A stretch of DNA of 64,000 bases from Rattus norvegicus (GCF_036323735.1 NC_086029.1:47480357-47544356); one strand, 5' to 3'; positions 1-11,651 are shown, counted from the first letter of the stretch. Numbers and translations: made by a program. Notes: generated by a model not told the origin, from the letters alone.

Positions 1-24
1 AAGCACAAAGTAACTGTAAATGAG

Positions 25-222
25 CGGCTTCTCAGCCTGGGGCCCCTTTGGGGGTTTATCGGCCTTTAATGGGTCACCTAAAATCTAAAAACACAGATCT
101 TTCTGATCCATAACAGCAAAATTGCAGTTAAGTAGCAACAAAAATAATTTTATGGTTGAGGGGTCTCCGCACCATGAGAAACTGTTAAAAGGGCCACAGC
201 TTTGGGAAAGGTGAGAGCTGCT
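25..222 (+). mobile_element. URR1-type hAT-Charlie MITE (copy 1)
   Basis: This is a non-autonomous DNA transposon fragment with no coding capacity. It shares the diagnostic order of blocks seen in three other copies here: a ttctcaacct-like start, 'agtagcaac(a/g)aaaataa', 'ttatggttg' and a 'gttgagaacc'-like end. The 5' terminus is degraded and I could not find a clean 8-bp duplication. Family name is from recognition of the consensus layout. Confidence 0.7.
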
Positions 223-235
223 GGCCTGCATTCCT

Positions 236-885
236 GTCAGTTGAAAAGCTTCTGTAGCACATGCTAAACTCTCACCTGAATCCCTGCCCCCCCACCCTGA
301 TGAGAGGACTACACATAGGTCTTTGACCCAGATCTCTGGCCTACCCTCCATAGGCTGGGTTGGGTTCGAGGAACAGTGCTCAGAAAGGAGTCATGCTAGC
401 TAATAAAATACCTTTACATCTGAGTGTGGGACAAAGCACAAACTCACCACGAAGATGGAGAAATCACCGGCCTGCCATGAAGGACAGATCAGGGCTCTGA
501 ACATGGGAGGCGAGGGCCTGGAGGTGGGGGTGGCGATTGGCTTGCCAAGTGTCCTAGGAAAATGCTCTGATCATTCAGATTGGGGCATTCCAAAAGCACC
601 AAGCAGACCTTGCTGCCTACACGCTGTCTGGAAAACTGCAGTTGATTTGATCATCATCCCAATTACATCTTGTAAGACTGTTACCTTTAGGTTTTTCTCT
701 TATTCTTGTAGTCATAAATCCCTTCAGCTGTCCCCTAATTCTTCACCCGAAGCCAGCATCATAGAGTGTGGCGACTCTGGGAGTGGGTGGCGGCCCAGCA
801 GGTGTGTTCAGTGGGCACCCTGCCCCGGCCCATGCGGGAGGAGAGGCCTAACCCAGTGGAGCCTGCCCAAGGTTGGAAGTGTTGG
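236..885. other. Unassigned sequence, no gene seen
   Basis: I recognise no repeat family or exon. A 196-codon plus-strand frame runs through 455-1045, but its 3' third reads into a SINE and it has no recognisable domain, so I treat it as chance. Confidence 0.5.
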
Positions 886-889
886 CTTT

Positions 890-1062
890 TTACAAAATAC
901 TTATTTTTATGTAAGAATGATCTGTTTTCACACAGACATAGACGAGAGGGTCGGACCAGAGCTCATCACGGATGGGTGTGAGCCACTGCATGGGTGCTGG
1001 GAACTGAACTCAGGACCTCTAGAAGAGCAACCAGTACTCAACTGAGCCATCTCCAGCCACTA
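890..1062 (-). mobile_element. B2/B3-class SINE
   Basis: The right end (plus strand) reads as the reverse complement of the tRNA-derived B2 head, 'gagccatctccagcc', preceded by 'gggaactgaactcagg' and 'gtgtgagccactgcatg'. It is an old, non-coding Pol III retroposon with a decayed tail on the left. Confidence 0.75.
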
Positions 1063-1069
1063 GAAGTGC

Positions 1070-2150
1070 TGTCTTTTCAGGACAGTCTTAGAAGAATGAG
1101 TCGGCAGCTCACTCTCACTAGCCATTACAGAGTAGTAACGTGGAGGCAGGTTAAGATGGGAATGAGTTACATGAAAGCCAACGTGTGTGCAGGGAAGCAG
1201 CTTAGGGATATGGCGTAGGCAGTGCTGGGGTACCATTTGCTGTGGGGAAGGGATGGTTTTGATCGACCTGTGATCTTACCAGATGGTTACATGTGTACCT
1301 ACTGGTTTAAAAACAAGTCAGGAATCTTTGCTGAATCACGTGAGCCCTGCCCAGTGTTTGACTGATGAAGTTGAACCTGCAACCAGGCATGACTAGAGAG
1401 CAAGGAGAGGCATACGGCCGATCAAGAGCATCCTTGGGCTTTTTACTGTCTCCACACAAAGACTCGTGCCTCAGTAATACAAGCAAGGCAGCTTTCAGGC
1501 GTGCAGTGCACAGAGCTCACAGGGTCCCTTATGTTACCTTGCTTATGGAGGTAGGTGGCTGGGATGTGGCATCTTCTCAGTAGTGTCAGACATCCCATGA
1601 GGGGGCAATGTTCAGTCTTTCCCAGTAATGATCTGGGATTTGGTTTCTTGTATCTCAGTTGTCTGGCCTTTTAAAACCAGTGGACTTTCCTCTTCCCAGT
1701 GTCTGGGCTGAAGATTTGTGTTGTGGTTACAAGTTTTAGCTGGAGTCATGGATGGGTTCAGATCCTAACTAGTGCCTATTAGCTTCAGCCACTCCTGGCA
1801 GATTCCTTCTTCAGCCTCATGCTTGCATAACAGAGCCGCCCGCTCTGTTCGTGTGCAGCATTTTGTGCAGTGTCAGTGAGCTGAAGCGAGCAGGAGTCTC
1901 AGCATCAGCTCGTGCCTAGTGTACAGGAAGCAGCTGGACTGACCAGAGCCTGGCTCTGGAGCAGGAGCGAAGCCTGCACTTCCCACATGAGTATATCGGG
2001 ATTAGGTGAGTATGGAGCAGCCTGCTTGGGGATCGTCTGTGTTCACTGGCTTTGTTGCCACATGGAGTCAGCTTTGCAATTGGGAAGCTCATTGGCTTTT
2101 GGGGTTTTGTTCCCTTGGTCCTCTCATCTGTGCGACAGTAATGAGGACCA
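1070..2150. other. Unassigned sequence
   Basis: There is no recognisable repeat or gene over about 1.1 kb. Short open frames here lack any family resemblance. Confidence 0.5.
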
Positions 2151-2157
2151 GCACGGA

Positions 2158-2285
2158 TTCTTTAGTTTTGGACATCTCCAGCTGTCCTGGAACTTGCTGG
2201 CCTCAAACTCACAAATCTGCCTATTTCTGCCTCCTGGGAGCTGGGGTCAAAGGTGCATGTCACCATGCTGGGTCACACTGATTTT
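2158..2285 (-). mobile_element. B1 SINE, diverged
   Basis: Reads as reverse-complement B1 (7SL-derived): 'tgtcctggaacttgctggcctcaaactcac', here in two parts, then 'tctgcctcctgggagctggg' and a 'caccatgctggg' end. It is diverged and so old. Confidence 0.65.
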
Positions 2286-2395
2286 TTTCTTTAACCAGCA
2301 TTGTTATTGGGCCCTGGGAATTCTGTGTCCAGTGATCCTTCACTGCCACTCACTCACTATAGCCTTCAGAGAAACAGGCCTGATTTAATCACAGA

Positions 2396-2760
2396 AAAAA
2401 TGTGTGTGTGAGTAGGGTGTGTGTATGTGCACACACATTTGTGTGTAGGTGTTCATGTCCATGCATGCACAGGGATATGTGTGTGCACACACTTGTGTGC
2501 AGGTGTTCATGTCAGAGGTTGACAGCATATTTGCCTCTCTAATGCTGACCACCATATTTTTTGAGACAGCGTCTTTCTCTGAACGTGGGGCTGGCTTTTG
2601 CAGTTAGACTAGCTGGCCAGCCAGCTCAGGGATCCAGCTGTCTGTACCCTTCCCCCCTCCCCACCCCTAGAGTTAGGATTGCAGACACCTGCATGTGTCA
2701 TTCACATGGTTTCTGGGGTTGGGGGTTTTGCCCTCACACTCCCACAGTAAGCACTTCACC
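2396..2760 (-). repeat. GT-rich tract plus rodent interspersed repeat (LINE 3'-UTR/B4-like)
   Basis: A degenerate (TG)n/(CA)n segment leads into 'tttttgagacagcgtctttc', 'gctagctggccagcc'-like and 'gggatccagctgtctgta' blocks. These match a common rodent repeat that I place with LINE 3' ends or composite SINEs. The exact family is uncertain. Confidence 0.4.
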
Positions 2761-2799
2761 CTCCTCCCTCCCCCCTTGCCTTCTCAGCCCCTTAGTGTT

Positions 2800-4370
2800 T
2801 TGAGCTCATGAGCAGACAGTGCCATTTAAAAGCAGCAAGGTTAGCTGCTGCCATTGTCCTTTCTGAGGAGTTAATTAGCTTTACAGATGTGCCTGTCCCG
2901 TTTCCTGTTTTGCTTGCCACAGGGCCACTCTCTTGAGTGAGTGCACTCTGCGTCAGAGCATACAACTTATAGCAGTGTGGGTGCATCAAGACCATACTGT
3001 CCAGAGGAGGCGTGAGCTGCCTCTGGGGGGGCAGAACCACATGGACAGCTTTCTACTTGTAAGTCACTCAGACCTGTGCCCCATGACAGCCGTGATCACC
3101 CCAGGTAGGTGTGCACACCTCTGCAGCCCAGAGATAACCTTCTTGTGGTGTGGACCTGGCCCAGCAAGTGCCAGTGCCACCAGCAGGTGGGTAGCAGGGA
3201 ACAGGGCTGGAGATGACTGTTGAGGCCTACACTGAGTTCACCAGCTCTCACCTGGATACGGTACGTGTTCCTCAGCGTCTGTTTTCTCATGGGTGGTTGG
3301 GTACTGGAAGAATAGGCCTCTCCCTGACACTCATGCAGTCACGGTAGCCTTAACATTTGCAGAGACTGGAGGAACTCAAAACAGAGGGGCGTGCTAGTGG
3401 TGGGTGGGGGTGTAGGGTGTGGGGGAGTGCAGCTTCCACGGGGACCACCAGCTACAAACTACAACCTCAGACTCCACTGATTATTGGCCGAGTTAGGTTT
3501 CCACTTGCCTCTTGAACTGGAATCCAAGCAACAAGACCAGATCTCTGCTTTCCTGGAAAGATTAAAAGGGAGTGAACTTGAAACATCTACCCCACTTAAC
3601 TGCAGAAGACACTGAAATGGAGAAGGCATGAGGGTTTACACTGCTAACAGAACCGTAAAAAAATGTGAAGAAGTCCCAGGGACAAACCCATGTCTTACAG
3701 GCAGGAACTCTAGGCTGTGCACAGGACAGTAGGTTAACAACCAACTGCACGGGAAAGGCCCAGGGCCAGGAAGAAGGAACTGGTGCACTCCTGCTCTCAC
3801 GGTGGAACGAGGACCCTGAGTAAGCCGTGCTTTAATGCATCCAGTGTGAGCAGGGCCTGAGGTGAAGGGTGGGCTTGTGCAGGTGACTGCAGGGCCTAGC
3901 TGCTGTCATGCAGTCCTGAGCCGTGGAAGGGGAGTTGACAGACCCTGGGAAGTGCTAGAGTGGGAAGGAGAAAAGGAGCCTCTCAGTGCAGCCAGAACAG
4001 CATGAGGGACAGACATCAAATGGGATAAAGGAACTGGGCCCGAGGCAGTAGGATTCTGGCTTTCCTTAAAAAGACGAATGCTAGAGAGCAGGAACTTGGA
4101 GGGATAAAACAGGAGTCTTGAGAATGTGTGCTCCAAGCAGGCTAACCTTCAATATCCTGTACTCTCAGGTCAGGACTGTCAAGGGCACAGTGAGTGCTTA
4201 TGTCCACTGCCTTAGTTCCCCTGTACTCCCAAAGAGGTGGAAAAACAAGAGAAGGGAACTGAACTTAATTGTTGTTTGATTAAACTAGGGAGAGAGAACT
4301 CCATTCCTCTCCACCATTGCCTGTGGCAGTCTCATGATTTACAGGAGATAGGGCAAAGGCCCGAACGTAG
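2800..4370. other. Unassigned sequence
   Basis: About 1.6 kb with no repeat I can name and no credible coding exon. Confidence 0.5.
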
Positions 4371-4372
4371 GG

Positions 4373-4373
4373 G

Positions 4374-4454
<81 letters not shown>
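4373..4454. repeat. (GTGC)n then (GT)n compound microsatellite
   Basis: About twelve GTGC units pass directly into sixteen GT units. The alternating purine-pyrimidine pattern over about 80 bp gives Z-DNA potential. The sharp change of unit suggests CpG decay (GC to GT) or strand slippage at one end. Open frames here are artefacts. Confidence 0.95.
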
Positions 4455-4456
<2 letters not shown>

Positions 4457-4554
4457 TCGAGCTGTGAAGCAAATGGAGGGTTGAGAGTGGCCTCCATAGC
4501 CTCCCCTCAGGGCAGGTTGAAGTCATTGCTAAAGGTTTCTTTTTGCTTTAAAAA

Positions 4555-4702
4555 GTTTAAGTTTTGTATGTGTGCATGTGAGTGAGGGCTCATGTTCCAT
4601 GACTTGTGAGGTCAGAGGACTCCAGTGAGTCCCAGGAATTGAACTCGGGTCGTTAGGCTCAGTGGAAGGGCCTTTACCCACCAAACCGTCTCACTGGCCC
4701 GT
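4555..4702 (-). mobile_element. B3-like SINE, diverged
   Basis: Reverse-complement tRNA-derived SINE: 'caggaattgaactcgggt' followed by 'accgtctcactggccc'. The upstream part has 'gtatgtgtgcatgtgag', typical of the B3 tail side. Confidence 0.55.
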
Positions 4703-4859
4703 ACACATTGGTGCTTCAAGAGACCTCCTCTGGAATTGTGGAAAGTTGAGAATTCATGGAGAGGATGACCCATCTGACAAGGGAGTGTCTGCCTTTGTCT
4801 AGGCCTCTTTCCAAATTTCCAGGAAGACTCTGAAGTGCACACATCAAAGCCTTTGGGCT

Positions 4860-6350
4860 GGTGTTTCTTCCAGCTGTGGAGACCCGTCAGTCATGACTGA
4901 GAATGGCAGTGTCCATCGACAGAGGCTTTCCTCTGTGGGCTAAGAATGATGTACAGGGTTTGGACAAGTCTGCTGTGGAAGTAGGAATGTTGGACAGGTT
5001 TGTCCCATGCTCTCTTCATCTCTCTGTGACATGAAAAGAGCCTCCAGAAGCCTCCGAAGAATCCACGCTGAGAGTGTCTCTAAATCTTGTCCATCCCCTT
5101 CCCTTTTCTCCGGCTCATTCTCTCCCTTCCTCAGCCCATAATCCCACTGGGTCTGGGGTTCACTTGACACATTGTTGTGCTGGGTATGAGTGGCAGCAGC
5201 CTGAGATCATTGGTACAACCTCTCAGTGCTACATTTCCCCCAGCGTTCACAGCCCCCTGCCTATGTGCACACCAGCCTCCCAGCATTCCTTGTGCCCGAG
5301 AGTTCTGACATAGGCTGGCATTGAGAGTGCTAAGGGCTGTGCCTTGTGAGTAAAGAATTAGAGGGCACCAGATTCTAGACAAAGGTAAGGCTGAGGGAGA
5401 TTGACTACATTCTAGCAGCCATCAAAGGCCCCTTCCTGTTTTGTCTCCTTCACATATCCTAGTGGTGTGCTGGGTCCTTTCAGAGCAGGAGAGTTCTGAA
5501 GGACTGGGGTGAACTGGCTTCAGCTGCCTGCCCCTGGCAAAAGATTTAAGCATCAGCAAATTACAGCACTGCATTCAGCCTTTGTACGGCCCACCAAAGT
5601 ACAAATGGGTTTTACATTTCTAAATGGCTGAAATAACATTGAAACAAATGCTAACTTTAACCTTACCATCTGAACAAAATGTTGAAATTTAGCTACCCTT
5701 TCTTGTGGTCATTTTGCTGCCTTGATGGTGGCTGATTGGTTGCCGTGGAGATGGCATGCCATCACTAGACCTGCATTGATGCAGGTGTAGGTCAGTGGCA
5801 CCCAAGTGCTCGTGTGCTACAACACAGCACTCTTCCGCAGCTACATGACTTGTTCCTAGGGAGACAGGAAATGTCTCCTCACTCCAGGTAGGGCACGACA
5901 GACTAAACTTCTACCTTAGTCCAGCTTACCGAACCGTCAAGTTAACTGGGCTTACTTGGAGCACTGTGTGTGCGGAGGGGTTACAGGAGTGTTGGTCAAC
6001 TTAAAACAACCACACCATGGCAGCCTGGGTAGGTGAGTCACCCCTTTAGTTAGCTTTCCACGATCACTGTGCTCTAGCACCTCCTGAGAACCATCCCACC
6101 CAGCCTTGAGGGTGTCCTGTGGGCAGTCATAGACGCTGTGTTAAAGACGGCCATTGCCGTGGTGCTCAGTGCAATGCTCGCCATACCCAGAATGCTCACA
6201 TGGCTTCCAGATGGGACTGAACCACCTGTCACAATGTTTTAATCATGCTGAGTTGGCGACAGGAGTCAGAGACACGTCAGCTGCCATGTCAAGGGACACA
6301 GTCTTTGCCAGTGGTGTACATTCTCAGTTCAGGCGGCCGGGAGCACTTCT
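4860..6350. other. Unassigned sequence
   Basis: There are no recognisable repeats or exons. The stretch is a candidate for old unique DNA. Confidence 0.5.
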
Positions 6351-6354
6351 CGGC

Positions 6355-6535
6355 ACTTGAGAGCACTTACTGCTCTTGCAGAGAACCCGGGTTCAGTTTG
6401 CAGCATCCACACGGCCCCACAGCCACCTGCAACTCCAACTCCAGGGGATCCAGTGCCCTTTGTTTCCCACCTTGCCATTCTGCATGTATTTGGTACATAT
6501 ACATACATGAGGGGAAACACATGCAAATAAAATAA
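6355..6535 (+). mobile_element. B3-class SINE
   Basis: Plus-strand order is 'gagcacttactgctcttgca', 'gagaacccgggttcag', 'aactccaactccagggga' and an A-rich tail 'aaataaaataag'. The head box A region is partly lost. Confidence 0.75.
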
Positions 6536-6639
6536 GTCTGTAATAGTAAAATGTATTTTCAACCCACAGTCATTTTCAGACAAAATAGGAAATTTAAAAT
6601 TAAGTATCATAAAATATAGCTTTTTTATTTTAATGGTGA

Positions 6640-6850
6640 GAGTCTGGAGACTGAGTGGTAAAGAGCAATTGTTGCTCTTGAAGAGGACCTGGGTTTGGTT
6701 CCTAGCAGCTGCATGGTAGTTCACAACCATCTGTAACTCCAGTTACAGGCATCCGGTTCCCTCTGACCGTCCAAGGCACTGCCAAATATGCTTGTGGCAC
6801 ACAGACGTGCGTGCAGGGAAAACACACAAAGTAAAATGAATAAAACAAAA
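6640..6850 (+). mobile_element. B3-class SINE
   Basis: Reads 'ggagactgagtggtaaagag', 'gaggacctgggtttggttc', 'ttcacaaccatctgtaactc', then an A-rich tail ending in 'aaaacaaaaaaatta'. It sits about 100 bp downstream of another SINE in the same orientation. Confidence 0.75.
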
Positions 6851-7289
6851 AAATTAGGTGAAAAAGGAGCAGCCAAATAAGTTTCTGGTTGATTTGTTGG
6901 TCAAGCTGGGAACCTCTTCCTTGGATGGAGTATGCAAGATTCGGAACTTGTCTAAGGACTTGAAGCCTTCGACTGTAGCAGTCTGCAAAGAAATGGGCAC
7001 TGGAACCAGACAGAAGGGCAATCGGGACAAGATGCAGCGTGAGTGCGTTTCCCTAACTCCTGTGAGAAGCCCCATGTCCTCAGGCTGGGGAGCCAGAACC
7101 AAGCTGAAAGGAACTGAAGACTGGCGCTCTCTACCAGGATTTAGGTTTTACATTTAAACCTTTGATCCTTTTGCACTTTACCCTACTGTATACTGTGAGC
7201 ATGGACTTGGTCATAGTAGCTGTCAGGCTGTCTCAGTACTGATGATCACATCACTTCAGAAGGGTAGTCCATAATGGGTCTTGCCCTCC

Positions 7290-7652
7290 TGTGATGATTT
7301 GTGTAAGCTCAGCCCAGGGTGTGGCACATTAGAAGGTGTGGTGCTGTTAGAGTGGATGTGGCCTTGTTGGAGTAGGTGTGGCCTTTTTGTAGTACATGTG
7401 TCACTGTGGGTGTGGGCTTTAAGACCCTCATCCTAGCTGCCTAGAAGTCAGTATTATGTTAGAAGCCTTCAGATGAAGATGTAGAACTTTAGCTCCTCCT
7501 GCACCATGCCTGCCTGGATGCTGCCATGTTCCTGCCTTGATGATAATGGACTGAACCTCTGAACCTGTAAGCCAGCCCCAATTAAATATTGTCTTTAAAA
7601 GAGTTGCCTTGGTCATGGTGTCTGTTCACACCAGTAAAACCCTAACAAGACA
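7290..7652 (+). mobile_element. Solo LTR, MaLR-like, with CCTCC TSD
   Basis: A 363-bp TG...CA element. It starts 'tgtgatgatttg' and ends 'cctaacaagaca'. It is flanked by perfect 5-bp direct repeats CCTCC (7285-7289 and 7653-7657), as expected for LTR integration. A polyadenylation-type 'aattaaat' lies near its end. No internal retroviral genes adjoin it. The family is shared with copies at 25410, 26242, 40250 and 43820. The assignment to MaLR rather than another rodent LTR class rests on length and the 5-bp TSD. Confidence 0.8.
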
Positions 7653-7897
7653 CCTCCTGACTTTGCATCTATTAAGTTTACTTCCGTGTCTCAGAAGTGT
7701 TTAGGATTGTCCATGTTTAGATTTACCTGGTAAGTTGACGCTGGGGTTTGGTTCTATTTGTACTGTAAGGGGGATCCCCCTCATGTCTACTGCCTTCTGT
7801 TTTGCTGTGATATGGGCACCTGAAAGCCATTGGCTTTTCATCCTGCTTCTTGCCAAGTTCTCTCCTTGTTTTCAATCATCTGTCCACTGAGTCTTTT

Positions 7898-7899
<2 letters not shown>

Positions 7900-7942
<43 letters not shown>

Positions 7943-7988
7943 TGTGTCTGTGTGTCTGTGTGTCTGTGTGTGTGCGCGCGCGGGGGGG
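7900..7988. repeat. (TG)n with (CG)n end and G-run
   Basis: The tract runs TG repeats, TGTC variants, then 'tgcgcgcgcgggggggg'. The alternating purine-pyrimidine stretch next to a G-run is prone to non-B DNA. Confidence 0.95.
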
Positions 7989-7999
7989 TGTTTGTTTTG

Positions 8000-8478
8000 T
8001 TTTCCTAGTCAATGATGTTATTCCCATAAAATAAAATGGTATATAAGATATAAGATATAAACAAAATGCTTTCTTCTCCAGCACTTCCTGGTTTTCCTCT
8101 CATCCCTGTCCAGTGACATTGGCTGGCGAGTCTGCAACATGCGGTAAACTTGTTTGGGCATTAATCCACTGCAGGGCACAGGACCCAGTCACCTTGCTAA
8201 AGCCTCTGAATGCCACTGCCTTGGCAACCAAACCTCAACACTCAAGCCTGCTTCGTACAGAACCATCACAGTGGTGTTCATGAGCTACAAGCAGGGGGAT
8301 CTAAGGTATGCAGGGGTGACCAGAGGCAGGCAAGACGACGACCTCAGTGTTCTGCACCCGTGTCACAGCTCTGCTAGGACACACACAAGGCATGGGTGAG
8401 CTGTGAAGGGGTCTTCTCACTCAGTTTCCTGTGATTACGGGGTCACCCACTGGATGCCACACAAGACTAAGTGGAGAG
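8000..8478. other. Unassigned sequence
   Basis: No identifiable repeat or gene. Confidence 0.5.
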
Positions 8479-8479
8479 C

Positions 8480-8632
8480 TGGTATTCTATTGATAACTGC
8501 ACCCACGCACACCGAGGCCAGACGATAGTTTCTGAGAGCTGTTTCTTCTACCTCATGAATCCTGGGACTCGAACTCCGGTTGTTAAGCTTGGTGGCCAGG
8601 GTGCTTAGCGCTGACCCATCTATCCAGCCCAA
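8480..8632 (-). mobile_element. tRNA-derived SINE (B2/B4-like), diverged
   Basis: Reverse-complement SINE head: 'gggactcgaactccggttgt', 'gtgcttagcgctgacccatc' and 'tatccagccc'. The 5' half on this strand is hard to recognise. Confidence 0.5.
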
Positions 8633-9026
8633 GAGTGGGTAGTTCTTACTGGTTCGGGAGATACAGACCAAAGCAACATCCAGTGGTCTAGGAGACCCTT
8701 TGGACAACTGTTGCCATGCCACCCATGGTCAATAGGTGTTCTCAAAACAGAGCCACTGCTTTGAGGGTAGAGCCTAGTCATGTGACCTCTCGGTGAACAA
8801 CACATTCAACTCAGTTACAGATCTGTGGAAAGAGCGCACAGCGATTACTTCTCGCGTTTTCCAAAACCACGATGGCCTGGCAGTTTTCTACAGTCTCTGT
8901 ACTGGGGGTTACACCTTGGACTCAGTCTCTCAGCCTAACGTCACAGTGACTGGGTATCCTTGGCCAGTCTTGAACACTGAAGCCCCCAATGCCCATCTTC
9001 ACTCTCTGTAAGATCAGCCTCGGCAG

Positions 9027-9080
9027 ACCTCACGTGTGATGTGTACCTCACGTGTGATGTGTACCTCACGTGTGATGTGT
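9027..9080. repeat. 18-bp tandem repeat x3, each with a CACGTG E-box
   Basis: Three perfect head-to-tail copies of ACCTCACGTGTGATGTGT (9027-9044, 9045-9062, 9063-9080). Each carries the palindromic E-box CACGTG in the context TCACGTGT, so three E-boxes lie on one face at 18-bp spacing. It abuts an old L1 fragment. Regulatory use is inference only. Confidence 0.9.
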
Positions 9081-9084
9081 GGTG

Positions 9085-9415
9085 CTTGTCTTTCTGTCGT
9101 TGGCTTATTTCTCTTCGCGTGATTGTCTTCCATGTTTCTCTGCTCTACTAGACATGACAAGAACTTTTTTTTTATTTTAATGGCAAAGTAGTATTCCGGA
9201 AGACAGACAGACAGACAGACAGACAGACACACACACACACACAGACACACACACAGACACACACACACACACACACACACACACTTTCCTTATCCACTCA
9301 TATGTTGGCAGACATTAGGTTGATTCCGTATCAAAGCTTTTGCCATGTGATTGATGAACAAAGCTATGTCTTTAACAGGTTCACCTCATTTCCTTCACAA
9401 ACGTACCTGGTCCTG
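9085..9415 (-). mobile_element. Ancient L1 ORF2 3'-part fragment
   Basis: The plus strand is the reverse complement of the well-known L1 ORF2 3' region: 'tggcttatttctcttcgcgt', 'gtagtattcc' and 'ttatccactcatatgttgg' followed by 'ttaggttgattcc'. It is heavily mutated, and a microsatellite (9201-9284) has grown inside it. No coding capacity remains. Confidence 0.75.
9201..9284. repeat. (GACA)n(CA)n microsatellite inside L1
   Basis: Six to seven GACA units pass into CA repeats interrupted by AGAC. It occupies the point where L1 normally has an AT/GT-rich 'tgtgtatata' run, so it probably expanded from that seed. Confidence 0.9.
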
Positions 9416-9654
9416 AATGTGTAGCTTGTGTGTCATTCTCTCTGCAGTTCTCTGAAGATGCTGTGCTGTTCTCGTATAGCTGCTGTGATGTTCACCCCAC
9501 CATTGGGTTCCAGGGTTCCCTCCTCTCACAGCCTTCGGGGTACTTACCTTCAGTCTCATTGGCAGTCAGTGCACCTATCGGGCTAATGTTACGCTCTATT
9601 TTAGTTTTGATTTGGTGATTGGAGGTGGTATTCTCTTTTTCTGTATGAAACAGA

Positions 9655-9740
9655 ATGTAAACTGGGCTGATCCAAACTCTGATCCCCCAGCCTCAGCTTC
9701 CCAGTGCTGGGTTTAAAGTGGGCTGCTGCTATGCCTGGCT
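9655..9740 (-). mobile_element. B1-like SINE fragment
   Basis: Degenerate reverse-complement B1: 'cctcagcttcccagtgctgg', 'gtttaaagtgggctg' and 'tatgcctggctgg'. Confidence 0.45.
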
Positions 9741-9819
9741 GGTACTGTATTCTTTCCACATACCACTTGGCTGCTAGCCTGTGTGTCTCATTCTTCAGAA
9801 TATCTATTCATATGCTTAG

Positions 9820-9868
9820 TGCGCGTGCACGCGTGCGCGCGCGTGTGTGTGTGTGTGCGTGCGTGTGT
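9820..9868. repeat. Alternating CG/CA/GT Z-DNA-prone tract
   Basis: About 45 bp of near-perfect purine-pyrimidine alternation (gcgcgtgcacgcgtgcgcgc then GT repeats). Confidence 0.9.
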
Positions 9869-10263
9869 TGTGTGGCTGCTTGAAAGTCCTTTTCAAAAAT
9901 AGGATCTGTCCATAGACGTACTGTCAGCGCTGACCCCTGACCCTGGAAGGACACCGACCGCTTCCTCCTGAGTGCTCCAGTTTCTGTGCTGCTTATGGAT
10001 TGTTGGGTGTTTTCCAGTTATGGTATTTTCCCGATTAATTTAGAAACTGTACAACGCCCTGCTTTTCTTTTAGCAGTTACTATGGTGACCACGAGGGGAC
10101 ATTTTTCATCAGAGAGCATTGTTATTTATGCACTCCCACCGTTTGATATAAGCACAGCCTCAGCACTGCAGACCCACTCCGCTTACAGCCGTTGCTGGCG
10201 GGGTTAATTTCCGATGTTTTACGTTCCGCTGCTCTGCCAGTTGTAGGTGGGACCTGCCTCTTT

Positions 10264-10312
10264 AAGATTAGTGGGGCGTGGTAGCACATATCTGTAATCC
10301 CAGCCCTTGGCT
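10264..10312 (+). mobile_element. B1 5' fragment
   Basis: 'gtggggcgtggtagcacata' followed by 'tctgtaatcccagcc' is a B1 left end. The rest has been replaced by a TATC/TATG-rich segment. Confidence 0.5.
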
Positions 10313-10496
10313 CCAGCGTATGCTATCTGAAAATGTATACATGTATGTATATATGTTTCTATCTATCCATCTAGATATCTATCTGCTTTTCTGTCCCTCC
10401 TTCCTCTCCCTCCTCCTTTTCCTCAACCTTTTTCTCTGTGACCAGTGTTGCTGTGTAGTTCAGGCTAGCTAGGAACTCTTAATCCTCCTGCCTCTG

Positions 10497-10499
10497 TTT

Positions 10500-10542
<43 letters not shown>

Positions 10543-10545
10543 TTT
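10497..10545. repeat. (TTTA)n microsatellite
   Basis: Eleven to twelve perfect TTTA units, lying where the reverse-complement A-rich tail of the adjoining SINE (10545-10660) would be. It probably grew from that tail. Confidence 0.95.
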
Positions 10546-10660
10546 CAATGCAAATGAGGGTGTGTTCTCTGCTTCTGCCGGAAGTGGATTCTGAGCACTG
10601 AACCTGTGACCTCAGCTTCCTGGGATGGTTTACCCTCTGAGCCATCTGGCCAGCTCTGCC
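10545..10660 (-). mobile_element. B2/B3-class SINE, diverged
   Basis: Reverse-complement head: 'gagcactgaacctgtgacc', 'ttaccctctgagccatct' and 'ggccagc'. Confidence 0.55.
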
Positions 10661-11205
10661 CTCTTCCTACTCGTTCTGGCTTTCCTTGTAGGTTCTCCTC
10701 TGAGGTTGCTTTCCTTCTGTTCAAAGTGCCTCTTTTAGTTTTTTTTCCCCCTTAAAGTGGTTGATTGTGAATTAGATGAGTTTTTGATGAGAACACACTA
10801 CTTCTATATCTGAATATTAATTTTTCATTACAAAAATATCCTAACTAAACAAAGTGGCAAAGACTGTGAGAGGTTCCCATGCGCTCCTGCTTGGTTTCCT
10901 GTGGTGTGCACGTGCCGTGGAGTCCCAGCGTGTTCATGGAATTAAACAAGACCAGCAGCGAGGCAGCACTCTAGCTAGTGTATGCATGCCGAGAGCTCCC
11001 ACGTTGCATTAGGCTCTCCCATCTCCTCCTCTCCTTTAATCTGTCGATCCTCTGTTGTTACTTTTCCCAATCCTGGCCTTTTATTTTGTAGAATTCCCAT
11101 TAGTTTTGTCTCCTTCCCCAGTGATTTCTCATATGCATACTGCAGCTACACATTTTCCACTAGAGTACCAAAAAGCGATGTGGAACAGGAGGTACTTGCC
11201 CTGAT
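10660..11205. other. Unassigned sequence
   Basis: No recognisable repeat or exon. Confidence 0.5.
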
Positions 11206-11212
11206 TTTATTC

Positions 11213-11348
11213 TTTTGAAACAGGATCTCATCGTACAGCTCTGGCTGGTCTGGAACTTGTGTACATCAGGCTGACCTCAAACTTGCAGAGATCCACATGC
11301 CTGGGCTCCCTGTGCTGGGATTAAAAGTGTATATCACCATATCTGGCA
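11213..11348 (-). mobile_element. B1 SINE
   Basis: Reverse-complement B1: 'ttttgaaacaggatctcatc', 'ctggctggtctggaacttg', 'tgctgggattaaaagtgta' and 'caccatatctggc'. Moderate divergence. Confidence 0.8.
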
Positions 11349-11651
11349 AGGCAACTGCTTTTGATGCACCCTGTGGCTTTTGACTTTGGTTGGCTCCCTC
11401 TCCATGGGGAAATAAGCAGTAGCCCTGTAAGGGATAACCTTTGTGTGGGAGATCTTCTGAGGAAATTGCTGTGGAACAAGTGACCCTATGGCTTAGTATT
11501 TTGAACACCAAACATTTCTGACATCACATTTTTGGAGTTAGGAATTCGGGAGCAGTGGGAAGCGGTGGTCTGGCTGGAGTCTCTCAGGTTGGGGTTGTTG
11601 CCACTCCTGTCAGGGAAGACTTGACTTGGGCTTGAGCACCAGTGTCTAAGA

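Noticed and set aside
455..1045. 196-codon plus-strand frame
   Set aside because: Its C-terminal part is encoded by a reverse-complement B2/B3 SINE.
7290..7652. Full-length endogenous retrovirus
   Set aside because: Only solo LTRs are seen; no gag, pol or env-like sequence lies between or beside any pair of LTRs.
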